Program-made: the position numbers and the translations under genes
Notes under the pieces: generated by a model
Told to the model about the DNA's origin: nothing
Database searches by the model: none
The model's input: the letters and a program-made list of their open reading frames with translations, nothing else
Assembly (NCBI RefSeq): GCF_013034685.1
Contig: NZ_WQGO01000004.1
Coordinates: forward strand, 451,324 to 515,323
From: Ruegeria lacuscaerulensis
Lineage (GTDB): Bacteria > Pseudomonadota > Alphaproteobacteria > Rhodobacterales > Rhodobacteraceae
Direction: 5' to 3'
DNA: 64,000 nucleotides
In this document: positions 55,100-63,945 of the stretch, in pieces
How positions within the stretch are numbered: the stretch's first letter is position 1
How the letters are laid out: each line of letters opens with the position of its first letter

Positions 55100-56113
55100 T
55101 TATTTCATCGCACCCATGTCTTTCAGGAACGCAACGTGGCTTTCCAACAGCGCCTTGGCTTCGGGCGTGGTGGCAAACTCGGTCCAGCCAACCTGAACGG
55201 CATCGCGGTAAGCGGCCAGATCTTCCGGGGTCCATTCATACAGCTGGATACCCTGGGCGCGCAGGTCTTTGGCGGTTTGCGCGTTCTGCACCTCGTTGAT
55301 CGTGGCGTTGTGCAGGGCCAGGCTGTCCATCGCGACCTCGATGATCTTGCGATGATGCGCGGGCATGGATTCCCAGACATCCTTGCGGCAGGCCAGGTGA
55401 TCCGCTGGCATCGAGTGGAAGCCCGGGAAGTTGGTGTGACCCGCGATCTCATACAGACCCAGACCCACGTTGTTGGTCAGGTTCGCCGCGTCGGCGCCGT
55501 CGATGATGCCGGTTTCCAGCGCCGTGAAGATCTCGTTAAAGTCCATCACGATGGGCGAGGCACCCAGCTCGGCGAACACTTTCGTGGCCAGACCCGGAGG
55601 CGAACGGAATTTCCAATCCTTGAAGTCTTCGACCGTTGCGATCGGTTTGGTCGAGGACAGTGATTCCGGTCCCGGAATCCACCAGCCGACGAATTCCATG
55701 TCATAGCCGTTATACAGCTCGTTCAGCGCATCGCGGCCACCGCCATGCAGCAGCCATGCCATCTGCTGATAGGGGTTCTGATAGCCACCCAGCAGATCGC
55801 CTGCGAATTGGAATGCGGGGTTCTTACCGGTCTGATAGCCGCCACCCGTCATATCGCAATCCAGAATGCCCGTTGCGGCGGCGTCGAATGTCTCAACCGA
55901 TTTGACGACGGACGAGGAATAGAACATCTCGACCTCGATCTCACCGTTGGACATTTCGGTGATGTCCTCGATGAACTTGGCCGCCATCTTGCCCGACAGC
56001 TGTTCCGGCGAGAAATGGGTTTGAATGCGCAGTTTTGTAGTTTCGGCAGCGGCGAATGTCGCGGCCATGGTCGTGGCTACGGCCACAGCGGCCGCGGTCG
56101 TCAATAATTTCAT
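55100..56113 (-). CDS. dctP: TRAP transporter periplasmic substrate-binding protein (DctP type)
   Basis: 337 residues with a signal peptide (LTTAAAVAVATTMAATFAAA). The mature protein has the DctP fold; the carboxylate-clamping Arg is in DWKFRSPPG near residue 170 and the specificity region in FNEIFTALETGIIDGAD. It captures an organic acid, probably a uronate or aldarate given the operon. First gene of the TRAP series; its promoter region faces the GntR regulator, which is the likely controller. Confidence 0.93.
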   Translation of the reverse strand: MKLLTTAAAVAVATTMAATFAAAETTKLRIQTHFSPEQLSGKMAAKFIEDITEMSNGEIEVEMFYSSSVVKSVETFDAAATGILDCDMTGGGYQTGKNPAFQFAGDLLGGYQNPYQQMAWLLHGGGRDALNELYNGYDMEFVGWWIPGPESLSSTKPIATVEDFKDWKFRSPPGLATKVFAELGASPIVMDFNEIFTALETGIIDGADAANLTNNVGLGLYEIAGHTNFPGFHSMPADHLACRKDVWESMPAHHRKIIEVAMDSLALHNATINEVQNAQTAKDLRAQGIQLYEWTPEDLAAYRDAVQVGWTEFATTPEAKALLESHVAFLKDMGAMK

Positions 56114-56220
56114 ATTGTCCTCCCAGACGTTGAGCGTGGCGTGCTGAAGGTTTCTAAGCCCTCTCTTGAACGACGCTGCCTGACGTTAGGACGCCGAATC
56201 GCATGCGACAAGTAAAATGT

Positions 56221-56263
56221 GAAATTGAGCGTAATTTCGAGATTATTGCTCAAAAACGAAATT
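56221..56263. promoter_or_regulatory. cluster of GAAATT/AATTTC half-sites between dctP and the GntR gene
   Basis: GAAATT at 56221, AATTTC at 56233 and GAAATT at 56258, the first two forming GAAATT-N6-AATTTC. An overlapping TTGAGC-N17-GCTCAA pair occurs at 56225-56253. The site is in the divergent promoter region, where an autoregulated GntR protein would be expected to bind. Confidence 0.4.
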
Positions 56264-56307
56264 AGGGATAGGAAGAGCGAAGGGTAACGTTCAGGATAAC
56301 TCTTTCG

Positions 56308-56958
56308 ATGACCGCTGAAGTCGATATTTATCAAGATCTTAAGATGCGGCTGATCTCGAACGGATTCGAACACGGGGCCAAGCTTCGGGCGGAAGACTTG
56401 CGGAAAGAATACAAATGTTCGGCCAGTTCGGTCCGTGAAGCCCTGTTCCGGCTTGCTGCTGTGGGCCTTGCAGATTTTCAGGAACAACGCGGGTTCCGCG
56501 TGCCGCAACGCGCGCCCCAGAAGTTGATCGAACTGACCCATGTCCGCATTCTGCTGGAAGCAGAGGGAACCGCATTGTCGATCCAAAACGGCGGCGTCGA
56601 TTGGGAGGCACGCCTAACCGCAGCTCACCACAAACTAAGTCACATCGAAAGGCGCATCCGCGACAAGGACGATCCGAGTGACCTGATCGATATCTGGTTC
56701 GCCGCCGAGAAAGAGTTTCATGAAACTCTGATTTCGGCCTGCGGATCGGAGACGCTGAAACAAATGCATGGACGCGTCTATGCGCAATTCCGGCAACAAT
56801 TGATGGTCGCGGATCGCCGATTCGAGTTCATTTCGATGAATATCGAACATCACGCCAATATTCTTGAGGCTGCTCTTTCAGGCGACCCAAAGCTGACCCA
56901 ACAGAAAATACACGACCACCTGAAACGGCACCTGACCGGCGAAACGCTGGACGCTTAG
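56308..56958 (+). CDS. GntR-family regulator (FadR/FCD subfamily)
   Basis: 216 residues: an N-terminal winged helix (YKCSASSVREALFRLAAVGL near residue 35, wing DFQEQRGFRV) and an all-helical FCD effector domain with metal-ligand-like EKEFHETL near 135 and NIEHHANILEAAL near 185. FCD regulators commonly sense sugar acids and repress nearby transport and catabolic genes. It is divergent from the TRAP operon and convergent with the epimerase-like gene, whose stop it overlaps by four bases. Confidence 0.9.
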   Translation: MTAEVDIYQDLKMRLISNGFEHGAKLRAEDLRKEYKCSASSVREALFRLAAVGLADFQEQRGFRVPQRAPQKLIELTHVRILLEAEGTALSIQNGGVDWEARLTAAHHKLSHIERRIRDKDDPSDLIDIWFAAEKEFHETLISACGSETLKQMHGRVYAQFRQQLMVADRRFEFISMNIEHHANILEAALSGDPKLTQQKIHDHLKRHLTGETLDA

Positions 56959-57923
56959 AAATTCAGGTCATCTTCCAGATAAATTCGGATGATCTCTTCA
57001 AAACTGGATTCGGCCCTGAAACCAAGATTCAGCGCGCGGTCGGTTTGAAAGTCGCGTGGCCAGTTCTTGACAATGGCTTCGATGGCCGGGTCCGGCACGT
57101 GTTTGATCCTGTCCACGGCCTCCTGCCCTGCCACATTGCGCAGCGCCTCGATCTGTTCGGCGACCGTGCAACTGATGCCGGGCATATTCAGCGCATGGCG
57201 GCCCTCCAAAAGTCGGGTATCCAGATCGGCAGCATGAGTCAGGAACTGGGCCGCTGACCGAGGGCTGGCGTGCCAGTGGCGCACGGTATCGGCCACCGGC
57301 AGGATCGCCTCGGCACCGTTCAGCGGCTCTCGGATAATGCCCGAGAAGAACGATGAGGCCGCAGCATTGGCCTTGCCGGGGCGCACGCACAGGGTCGGCA
57401 GGCGCAGCGACAGGCCGTCGATATACCCTTTGCGGCTGAAATCTGTAATCAACAACTCGGACGCCGCTTTCTGCGCGCCATAGCTGGTCAAAGGTGCCGA
57501 CAGGAATTCGTCGTCGATCTTGTCCGGGAAGGGCGCCCCAAATACGGCGATGGAAGAGGCAAATACAAACCTAGGCCGGTATTCCCCTTCAGATGCGTCA
57601 TGTTCAACTTTCAGAGCGTTCAGTAGCGCCCATGTGGCCATCAGATTGACATCCCAACCCAAGGCGAAATCCGTTTCCGCCTGACCTGACACAATAGCTG
57701 CGAGGTGAAACACCAAATCAGGCCGACGGGCCGCCAAATCCTGTGCTGTGCCCATCGCAGCAATATCGCCTGCTATCTGCGTGCCAACGACCCCGTTGGG
57801 CGGAAAGGATTGATCGAACAGCGTAAGTTCGACGTCAGAGCCAAAAACCTGCTCGGTCCGGATGCGCTGCGCCAGTTTCTGGCCCAACATTCCGCCGCCA
57901 CCTATGATCAGTATCTTTTTCAC
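56955..57923 (-). CDS. denD: SDR-type NAD-dependent dehydrogenase, D-erythronate dehydrogenase-like
   Basis: 322 residues, extended SDR. GGGGMLGQKLAQRI near residue 8 is the cofactor site, FASSIAVFGAPFPDKI near 125 holds the catalytic Ser, and SYGAQKAASELL near 150 the YxxxK. The overall pattern, including SLRLPTLCVRPGKANAAASSF, matches D-erythronate dehydrogenase DenD, which starts four-carbon acid sugar catabolism; uronate dehydrogenase is a more distant alternative. DenK-type kinase and the isomerases of that pathway were not recognised nearby, apart from the dehydrogenase/isomerase pair at 38624-40390. Confidence 0.8.
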   Translation of the reverse strand: MKKILIIGGGGMLGQKLAQRIRTEQVFGSDVELTLFDQSFPPNGVVGTQIAGDIAAMGTAQDLAARRPDLVFHLAAIVSGQAETDFALGWDVNLMATWALLNALKVEHDASEGEYRPRFVFASSIAVFGAPFPDKIDDEFLSAPLTSYGAQKAASELLITDFSRKGYIDGLSLRLPTLCVRPGKANAAASSFFSGIIREPLNGAEAILPVADTVRHWHASPRSAAQFLTHAADLDTRLLEGRHALNMPGISCTVAEQIEALRNVAGQEAVDRIKHVPDPAIEAIVKNWPRDFQTDRALNLGFRAESSFEEIIRIYLEDDLNF

Positions 57924-58513
57924 GTGATACCCCCGTTCCGTTGCTTTAGTTTCTTAGACAAAGCCACGTGATCCAATGCGGCCTCATCCTTTTCTTCAAT
58001 CAAGTTGTCAAAACAGCCGCACGGTGATCAGAGCACGCGGCGATTTTTGCGCTTTTCCCAGTGACGGTCCGGGCCGCGGAATCTACCAGAAACAATTGGT
58101 TTTCCTCCAAGGGCCGTACCATTCCGGTCAGCTGTTCCAGATTGTCTGACGAATAGAGCCCAGCACCCTGACCCCAAGCTGGGACGCGATTGATCCTTGC
58201 TTCATTCGCCAGTTCCTTTTGGAGCGCCTGCCCGGCGCTCTATTGTCACATTTCCCGGCGCGGCAAATGATAGCGCTAATAATTCTTACTTTGAGGTCTT
58301 TTTGGCACTATTAAGATTGAAAATCCACTTTCGATTCGTCTTCATAATCTCGAAATCATGGAAAGTTTCGAAAAGGGTTCAAATCAAACCAACCCGATAG
58401 TGCAAGCTGCGAAAGCGCTGGCACCGGGCACGCAATTCGGTTTGCGGTATTTTGCGCGCAGAAATCGCAATGACCACAAACCAAACCGATCTAAAGGACA
58501 GGGAATTCGGCCG
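57924..58513. other. 590-base intergenic region upstream of the dehydratase gene
   Basis: No intact gene is seen. On the minus strand about 58015-58205 an open frame of some 68 codons without a start reads as plausible protein (for example LYSSDNLEQLTGMV) but I cannot name a family; it may be the end of a decayed gene. The right part should hold the promoter of the plus-strand run beginning at 58514. Confidence 0.4.
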
Positions 58514-60313
58514 ATGACAAAAAAGATAAACAAAGAAGACCTGCGATCGCGCAAATGGTTCATGAACTCCGAAAACCTCGAGATGACAGCGCTGTATCTT
58601 GAGCGGTACCTGAATTATGGCCTAACGCGGGAAGAGCTTCAATCCGGCAAGCCCATCATCGGGATCGCCCAGACCGGCAGTGACCTGAGCCCCTGTAACC
58701 GCCATCACATTGAGCTGTCTAAACGTGTCCGCGACGGCATCATTGCGGCCGGCGGCACCTGTATCGAAATCCCTGTTCACCCGATTCAAGAAACGGGCAA
58801 GCGGCCTACGGCCTCGCTGGATCGCAATCTCGCCTATCTGTCGCTGGTCGAGAGCCTCTATGGCTACCCGCTGGATGGAGTGGTTCTGAATATCGGCTGT
58901 GACAAGACCACCCCGGCGCTGTTGATGGCGGCCGCAACGGTGAACATTCCCGCCATCGCCCTGTCGGTCGGCCCGATGCTGAACGGTTGGTGGAAGGGCA
59001 AGCGCGCCGGATCCGGCACCGTGATCTGGTCCGCGCGCGAAGACTTGGCGGCGGGCAATATCGACACCGATGAGTTCATGGATATCGCCGCCGCCGCCGC
59101 CCCGTCCGTTGGCTATTGCAACACCATGGGCACCGCGACGACGATGAACTCTTTGGCCGAGGCGCTGGGGATGCAATTGCCCGGATCAGCAGCCATCCCG
59201 GCCCCTTATCGTGAACGTGGCCAGATCAGCTATGAAACCGGGCGTCGGATCGTCGAAATGGTATGGGAGGATCTACGCCCCAGCGATGTCATGACCCGCG
59301 AAGCCTTTGAAAACGCCATCGTCGTGAACTCGGCCATTGGCGGCTCGACCAACGCTCCGATCCACCTGAACGCGGTTGCCCGCCATCTGGGTGTGCCGCT
59401 GGACAATGACGATTGGCAGGATTTGGGCCACGACGTGCCTCTGCTGGTCAACCTTCAGCCAGCAGGTGAGTATCTGGGCGAAGACTACCAACATGCGGGC
59501 GGTGTTCCCGCCGTCATTGGTGAATTGATCGCCGCCGACATGCTGCCGCACCCCAATGCGGTGACGGCCAATGGCAAGACGATGGGCGAAAACTGCGCGG
59601 CGCGCCGGTCGTTGAACGATGACGTCATCAAGCCGGTCAGCGCTCCGATCAAGGAGAAGGCCGGGTTCATCAATCTGTCGGGCAATTTGTTCGAGAGTGC
59701 AATCATGAAGACCTCGGTCATTTCGCCCGCCTTTCACAAAGCCTATCTGTCAAACCCCGAGGACCCCAACGCATTCGAAGGGCGCGCGGTCGTCTTTGAT
59801 GGCCCCGAGGATTTCCACCACCGCATTGACGACCCATCCGAGAATATCGACGCCAATTGTATCCTGATCATGCGCGGGGCTGGCCCCAAGGGATATCCGG
59901 GCGCGGCCGAGGTGGTGAACATGCGACCGCCGTCCTACCTGTTGAAACAGGGTATCGAAGCGCTTCCCTGCATCGGCGACGGGCGGCAATCGGGCACTTC
60001 GGGTAGCCCCTCGATCCTGAACGCGGCGCCCGAGGCGGCGGCTGGTGGCGGCTTGGCTCTGGTCCAGAACGGTGATCGTCTGCGCATTGACTTGGGCAAA
60101 GGCACGGCCGACATGCTGGTGCCGCTGAACGAGCTGCACGAACGCGCCCGTACGCTTGAGGCCAATGGCGGATATGAAATGCCACCCCATCAGTCACCGT
60201 GGCAGGAAATCTTCCGCGAAAAAGTGGATCAACTGGATCGGGGGATGATCCTGAAAGGGGCTGAAAACTACCGTGACATCGCCCGCAAATTCACCCCGCG
60301 CGACAATCACTGA
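58514..60313 (+). CDS. IlvD/Edd-family sugar-acid dehydratase
   Basis: 599 residues. The iron-sulfur enzyme marks are [22 protein letters not shown] region near residue 125 (cluster Cys), [18 protein letters not shown] near 200 and [11 protein letters not shown] near 360. Members of this length and type dehydrate arabinonate, xylonate, galactonate or related acids, rather than the ~560-residue IlvD. ATG at 58514 is chosen because [16 protein letters not shown] matches the family's start; a longer reading adds 52 unrelated residues. It heads a plus-strand run with a 2-hydroxyacid dehydrogenase. Substrate not assignable by eye. Confidence 0.9.
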   Translation: MTKKINKEDLRSRKWFMNSENLEMTALYLERYLNYGLTREELQSGKPIIGIAQTGSDLSPCNRHHIELSKRVRDGIIAAGGTCIEIPVHPIQETGKRPTASLDRNLAYLSLVESLYGYPLDGVVLNIGCDKTTPALLMAAATVNIPAIALSVGPMLNGWWKGKRAGSGTVIWSAREDLAAGNIDTDEFMDIAAAAAPSVGYCNTMGTATTMNSLAEALGMQLPGSAAIPAPYRERGQISYETGRRIVEMVWEDLRPSDVMTREAFENAIVVNSAIGGSTNAPIHLNAVARHLGVPLDNDDWQDLGHDVPLLVNLQPAGEYLGEDYQHAGGVPAVIGELIAADMLPHPNAVTANGKTMGENCAARRSLNDDVIKPVSAPIKEKAGFINLSGNLFESAIMKTSVISPAFHKAYLSNPEDPNAFEGRAVVFDGPEDFHHRIDDPSENIDANCILIMRGAGPKGYPGAAEVVNMRPPSYLLKQGIEALPCIGDGRQSGTSGSPSILNAAPEAAAGGGLALVQNGDRLRIDLGKGTADMLVPLNELHERARTLEANGGYEMPPHQSPWQEIFREKVDQLDRGMILKGAENYRDIARKFTPRDNH

Positions 60314-60368
60314 CACCTCTCGGCGGGGCGCAAACCCCGCCCATTTACAGATAAAAAGGTGCGCCACG

Positions 60369-61292
60369 ATGCCCGACCTCCTGCAAATCGGAAATATCAC
60401 CGAGCGGATGCAATCCCGCCTGTCTCCGGCCTTCAACATTCATCAGTTGGATCAATACGAAGCCGCAGACATCACACATGTCATCACAAACGGGCATGCC
60501 GGCATCCCGACCGATCTGATGACGTCTTTGCCAAACCTCAAGGCGATCAGCGTCTATGGCGTCGGCTACGACGCGGTTGATGCCAAGACTGCCGCGCAGC
60601 TGGGTATTGTCGTAACCCACACCCCCAGTGTGCTGAATGACGAGGTCGCCACAACCGCTGTTCTGCTGATGCTGTCCTGCTACCGCGAGCTGGTGCGCGA
60701 CGATGCCTATGTCCGGTCTGGCCGATGGGAGACTGAGGGCAACGCGCCTTTGACCCGTTCGGCTGATCGTCAAAAGGTCGGCATTCTGGGTCTGGGCCGC
60801 ATCGGTCAGGCGATTGCGGACAAACTGGCCCCTTGGTCGCCCGAAATCTCTTATCATTCACGCAGCCAAAAGGATGTACCTTATCAGTATTTCGGCTCCT
60901 TGGTGGATATGGCCGCGCATGTGGACGTTTTGATCTGCATCACGCCGGGTGGGCCCGCGACGAACAAGTTGGTCAATGCCGAGGTGCTGAAAGCCTTGGG
61001 CCCGGCAGGCACGCTGATTAACGTCAGCCGAGGCTCGGTTGTGGACGAAACGGCCCTGATCGAGGCGCTGCAACAGGGCGATCTGGGCTGGGCCGGGCTG
61101 GACGTCTTCGAGAAAGAGCCCCACGTGCCCCAGGCCCTGCGTGATTTGCCAAATGTCGCGCTGCTGCCCCATGCCGGAAGCGCAACGGTTGAAACTCGTG
61201 CGGCCATGGGCGACCTGACGGTCGACAATTTGCTGCAACACTTGCAGGATGGATCGGTATTGACGCCCGTTCCGGAATGCAAGGACCTATAG
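60369..61292 (+). CDS. D-isomer-specific 2-hydroxyacid dehydrogenase (hydroxypyruvate/glyoxylate reductase type)
   Basis: 307 residues. NAD site GILGLGRIGQAIADKL near residue 137, catalytic Arg in NVSRGSVVDE, Glu in FEKEPHVP and His in LPHAGSATVETR form the usual triad. It reduces small 2-keto acids such as hydroxypyruvate or 2-ketogluconate. The start at 60369 fits the family; an upstream reading would overlap the dehydratase. It is 55 bases after the dehydratase on the same strand. Confidence 0.9.
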   Translation: MPDLLQIGNITERMQSRLSPAFNIHQLDQYEAADITHVITNGHAGIPTDLMTSLPNLKAISVYGVGYDAVDAKTAAQLGIVVTHTPSVLNDEVATTAVLLMLSCYRELVRDDAYVRSGRWETEGNAPLTRSADRQKVGILGLGRIGQAIADKLAPWSPEISYHSRSQKDVPYQYFGSLVDMAAHVDVLICITPGGPATNKLVNAEVLKALGPAGTLINVSRGSVVDETALIEALQQGDLGWAGLDVFEKEPHVPQALRDLPNVALLPHAGSATVETRAAMGDLTVDNLLQHLQDGSVLTPVPECKDL

Positions 61293-61308
61293 CGGGCCAC
61301 TCTGGCGC

Positions 61309-61899
61309 ATGATCGAATTCGTCATTGCGGTGTTCTTTCTGTTGATCACGCCCGGTCCGGGCGTGCTGACAACGGCGGGGATCGGGTCGGCCTTTGGGTT
61401 TCGTGCTGGCTTTGCGTTTGTCGCCGGGTTGATGCTGGGCGGGTTCATCAACATGCTGCTGGTGATCTCGGGCGTTGCCGCTGTGGCCTTGGCTGTGCCC
61501 TTCCTGAGGACAGTGCTGCTGGTCGCGTCGGTGAGCTATCTGGTGTTTCTGGCATGGCGCATCGCAAGTGCCGGGTCGCGTGTGGGATTTGCGCCTGCTG
61601 CGACGCCGCTTGGGTTTCTGAACGGGCTGACGCTGCAATTCATCAACCCTAAAGCCTATGTCGTCAGCACTGCGCTGTTTTCCGGGTTCGCCTTTTTGCC
61701 CGACGCCCCGATCTGGGAGGCAGTGATCAAGATCATCCTATTCAACCTGATCTGGGTGCCCGTGCACCTGATCTGGCTCAGCGCCGGGGCGAAACTTGGC
61801 AGTTTGGATATCAGCGAGACGTGGCACCGTCGGATAAACCTGGCAATGGCGGCCTCGTTGCTGGCGGTGGTTGGGATCGCGCTGGTTTCGGCCGTCTGA
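61309..61899 (+). CDS. LysE-family translocator
   Basis: 196 residues with six membrane segments. The family start is FVIAVFFLLITPGPGVLTT, with GFRAGFAFVAGLMLGGF and the LTLQFINPKAYV segment near residue 105. It exports amino acids or related metabolites. It is 16 bases after the dehydrogenase and likely co-transcribed. Substrate unknown. Confidence 0.9.
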   Translation: MIEFVIAVFFLLITPGPGVLTTAGIGSAFGFRAGFAFVAGLMLGGFINMLLVISGVAAVALAVPFLRTVLLVASVSYLVFLAWRIASAGSRVGFAPAATPLGFLNGLTLQFINPKAYVVSTALFSGFAFLPDAPIWEAVIKIILFNLIWVPVHLIWLSAGAKLGSLDISETWHRRINLAMAASLLAVVGIALVSAV

Positions 61900-62020
61900 A
61901 CGCGACCGGTGTCTTGGGATACGCCATGCAAATGCGGCCTGCGGGCACCCGCTTTGGACAAATTTACTTGGTTGAAGGAATGATATTTGGTCAAGTGATC
62001 CGAGACAGAACAGGATGACA

Positions 62021-62839
62021 ATGCGAAACGATACTCTCGACATACGCGGTGACTATGAAAAGAACGGATATGTTTCGCCGCTGGATATTCTGACCCCAAG
62101 CGAAGCGCAAAGGTTGCGCGACGACTTCGAAAGGGCCGAAGACGCAGTTTCGGGCGACAGCCAGCGACTGAAACTGCTGTATTCCTATCCCGATCGGCTG
62201 ATACCCTCTTTTGATGCGTTATTGCGCCATCCTAATGTGATTGCTGCAGTCTCGCCTGTTCTGGGCCCCGATCTCATGGTCTGGAGCGGCGCCCTATTCA
62301 TCAAAGAAGCGCGGTCGCCCAAAATTGTCTCGTGGCATCAGGACCTGACATATTGGGGTTTGGACGATGCACAGGAAGTCACCTGTTGGGTAGCCCTCTC
62401 AGAGGCGTCCGAGCAAAGCGGCTGTATGCGGTTTGTTCCCGGCAGCCACCAGAACCGTATCGTCCCACATGTGGACACTTTCGATGAGAACAACCTGCTG
62501 TCGCGCGGACAGGAGATAGCGGTGAATGTCGACGATGCCGACACGGTTGCCGCCGCGTTGCACGCTGGTCAGGCCTCGATCCACCACGGCCATCTGTTTC
62601 ACGCTTCGGGCCCCAACCAAACAGATGATCGCCGGATCGGCGCCGCCCTTCGGTTCATCAAACCGTCGATGAAACAAAAGAATGGCGCGCGTACTCTGGT
62701 CGCGCTGGTTTCAGGCCAGGATGAATTCGGACATTTCGAAATTGCGCCCGCTCCACGGGGGTTTCTGCATGAAGACGATTTTGCCTTATGCCAGCAGGAT
62801 GCCGACATAAAGAAGGAAATCCTGTTTGAAGGCGTCTAA
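62021..62839 (+). CDS. phytanoyl-CoA dioxygenase (PhyH)-family protein
   Basis: 272 residues. The Fe(II) ligands are in SWHQDLTYWG (His-x-Asp near residue 105) and GHLFHASGPNQTDDRR (late His and the 2-oxoglutarate Arg). MRFVPGSHQNRIVPH is typical. ATG at 62021 has AGGA five bases before it; ATG at 62015 is the alternative. It is not closely like the PhyH protein at 50412, so two separate substrates are likely. It lies 121 bases after the LysE gene. Confidence 0.85.
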   Translation: MRNDTLDIRGDYEKNGYVSPLDILTPSEAQRLRDDFERAEDAVSGDSQRLKLLYSYPDRLIPSFDALLRHPNVIAAVSPVLGPDLMVWSGALFIKEARSPKIVSWHQDLTYWGLDDAQEVTCWVALSEASEQSGCMRFVPGSHQNRIVPHVDTFDENNLLSRGQEIAVNVDDADTVAAALHAGQASIHHGHLFHASGPNQTDDRRIGAALRFIKPSMKQKNGARTLVALVSGQDEFGHFEIAPAPRGFLHEDDFALCQQDADIKKEILFEGV

Positions 62840-62911
62840 AACCGGGCAGGAAGGCCACCGTTTTCGCTGGGGTGAATCTGACAAGGCGTACAATGTGTGG
62901 GGGAAAATAAA

Positions 62912-63421
62912 ATGACAAAACCAAATGTTGGCAAACAGGTTACTCCGACCAGTTTTGCGCATGTGGATGGCGGTACACGGGCGATTGGCACAGCAACCGA
63001 ACGTTGGACAATGTTGTTTGTCTATCGCGGTCGGCATTGTCCTCGCTGCAAACGCTATTTGAACAAGTTAAATGCACGGCTGGCCGATTGGACCGATCGG
63101 ATGAATGTCATTGTGGTCTCGGCCGATTCTCTGGAAAAGGCTTTGGCAGACCGGGATGAGTTCGGATGGAATTTCGATCTATGTTATGGGCTTACAGTCC
63201 CGGAAATGCGCGATCTGGGCCTGTATGTCTCTGAACCCCTGTCCGAGGCGGAAACCTCGGATATGTTTGCCGAGCCTGGGACATTCGCAATCCGACCAGA
63301 TGGCAGTTTAATGCTTGTAGATATCTCAAACGGTCCGGCAGCACGCCCCGATCTGGAGGAGCTATTGGACGGAATGATCTTCAACATCGACAATGACCGT
63401 CCCGTCAGAGGCACCGCGTAA
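62912..63421 (+). CDS. thioredoxin-fold (redoxin/AhpC-TSA-like) protein
   Basis: 169 residues. MLFVYRGRHCPRCKRYLNKLN near residue 30 gives a CPRC active-site pair in the thioredoxin position, followed by VVSADSLEKAL and the cis-Pro-like EPGTFAIRPDG. This pattern matches peroxiredoxin-like AhpC/TSA proteins that have a CxxC in place of the single peroxidatic Cys. No signal peptide is seen. GGGGG precedes the ATG at 62912. Substrate unknown. Confidence 0.82.
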   Translation: MTKPNVGKQVTPTSFAHVDGGTRAIGTATERWTMLFVYRGRHCPRCKRYLNKLNARLADWTDRMNVIVVSADSLEKALADRDEFGWNFDLCYGLTVPEMRDLGLYVSEPLSEAETSDMFAEPGTFAIRPDGSLMLVDISNGPAARPDLEELLDGMIFNIDNDRPVRGTA

Positions 63422-63479
63422 CCGCGATCTCAAGTGACCCATCAGGGTGGTCAAATTCTCTTTTTTTTAGTCCTCGCGT

Positions 63480-63788
63480 CCAAGGGCCCAGTCCGTCAAG
63501 TCTGTCCATGACTCTTCCCGCGGGGGTGGTGAGAACGCGCCGCTCTCTGAGCCTGCGTTTTCACCGGTGCGACTACACCCGAACCTGTCCGAGCTCTATC
63601 GCTCCAATGTTGCTAGTCTTGCAAAGGCGTTATCGGACCTGTCGATCCTCACAGGAGCTTTGGAGATCATCCGGGTCCTTATCGAACGGGTCACGGTCCT
63701 GCATGAGAGGGACGGCGTTCAGATCGAACTCCAGGGTGCCGTGGCAGCGATGATTGGGTTGGCCCAGAATGAACTAAAGTCGCCGTGA
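63480..63788 (+). pseudogene. C-terminal remnant of a serine (large resolvase-type) recombinase
   Basis: The last ~80 residues read RLHPNLSELYRSNVASL, ALSDLSILTGALEIIRV and LIERVTVLHERDGVQIEL, which closely match the end of phage/transposon-type serine recombinases. The catalytic N-terminal domain with its Ser and the recombinase domain are missing; upstream sequence to 63422 does not encode them in any frame I checked. It lies beside a tRNA gene, a common integration place. Confidence 0.75.
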
Positions 63789-63945
63789 GGCGGCATGTTC
63801 GGCATTTTGTTAACCGTGTTGGTTTCTGGAGAATGCTTTGGCCCACTTGCTTTGAGGTTTTGAGCCTGACGCGGTGGCGACGTTAAGCACTTGATCTGGG
63901 GGATCAATTTTAGTCTGACCGGGCTGTGTAGGGGATTTCTGACAC

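Noticed and set aside
58015..58205. Minus-strand open frame of about 68 codons before the dehydratase gene
   Set aside because: No start codon or family match; kept only as a remark in the intergenic entry.
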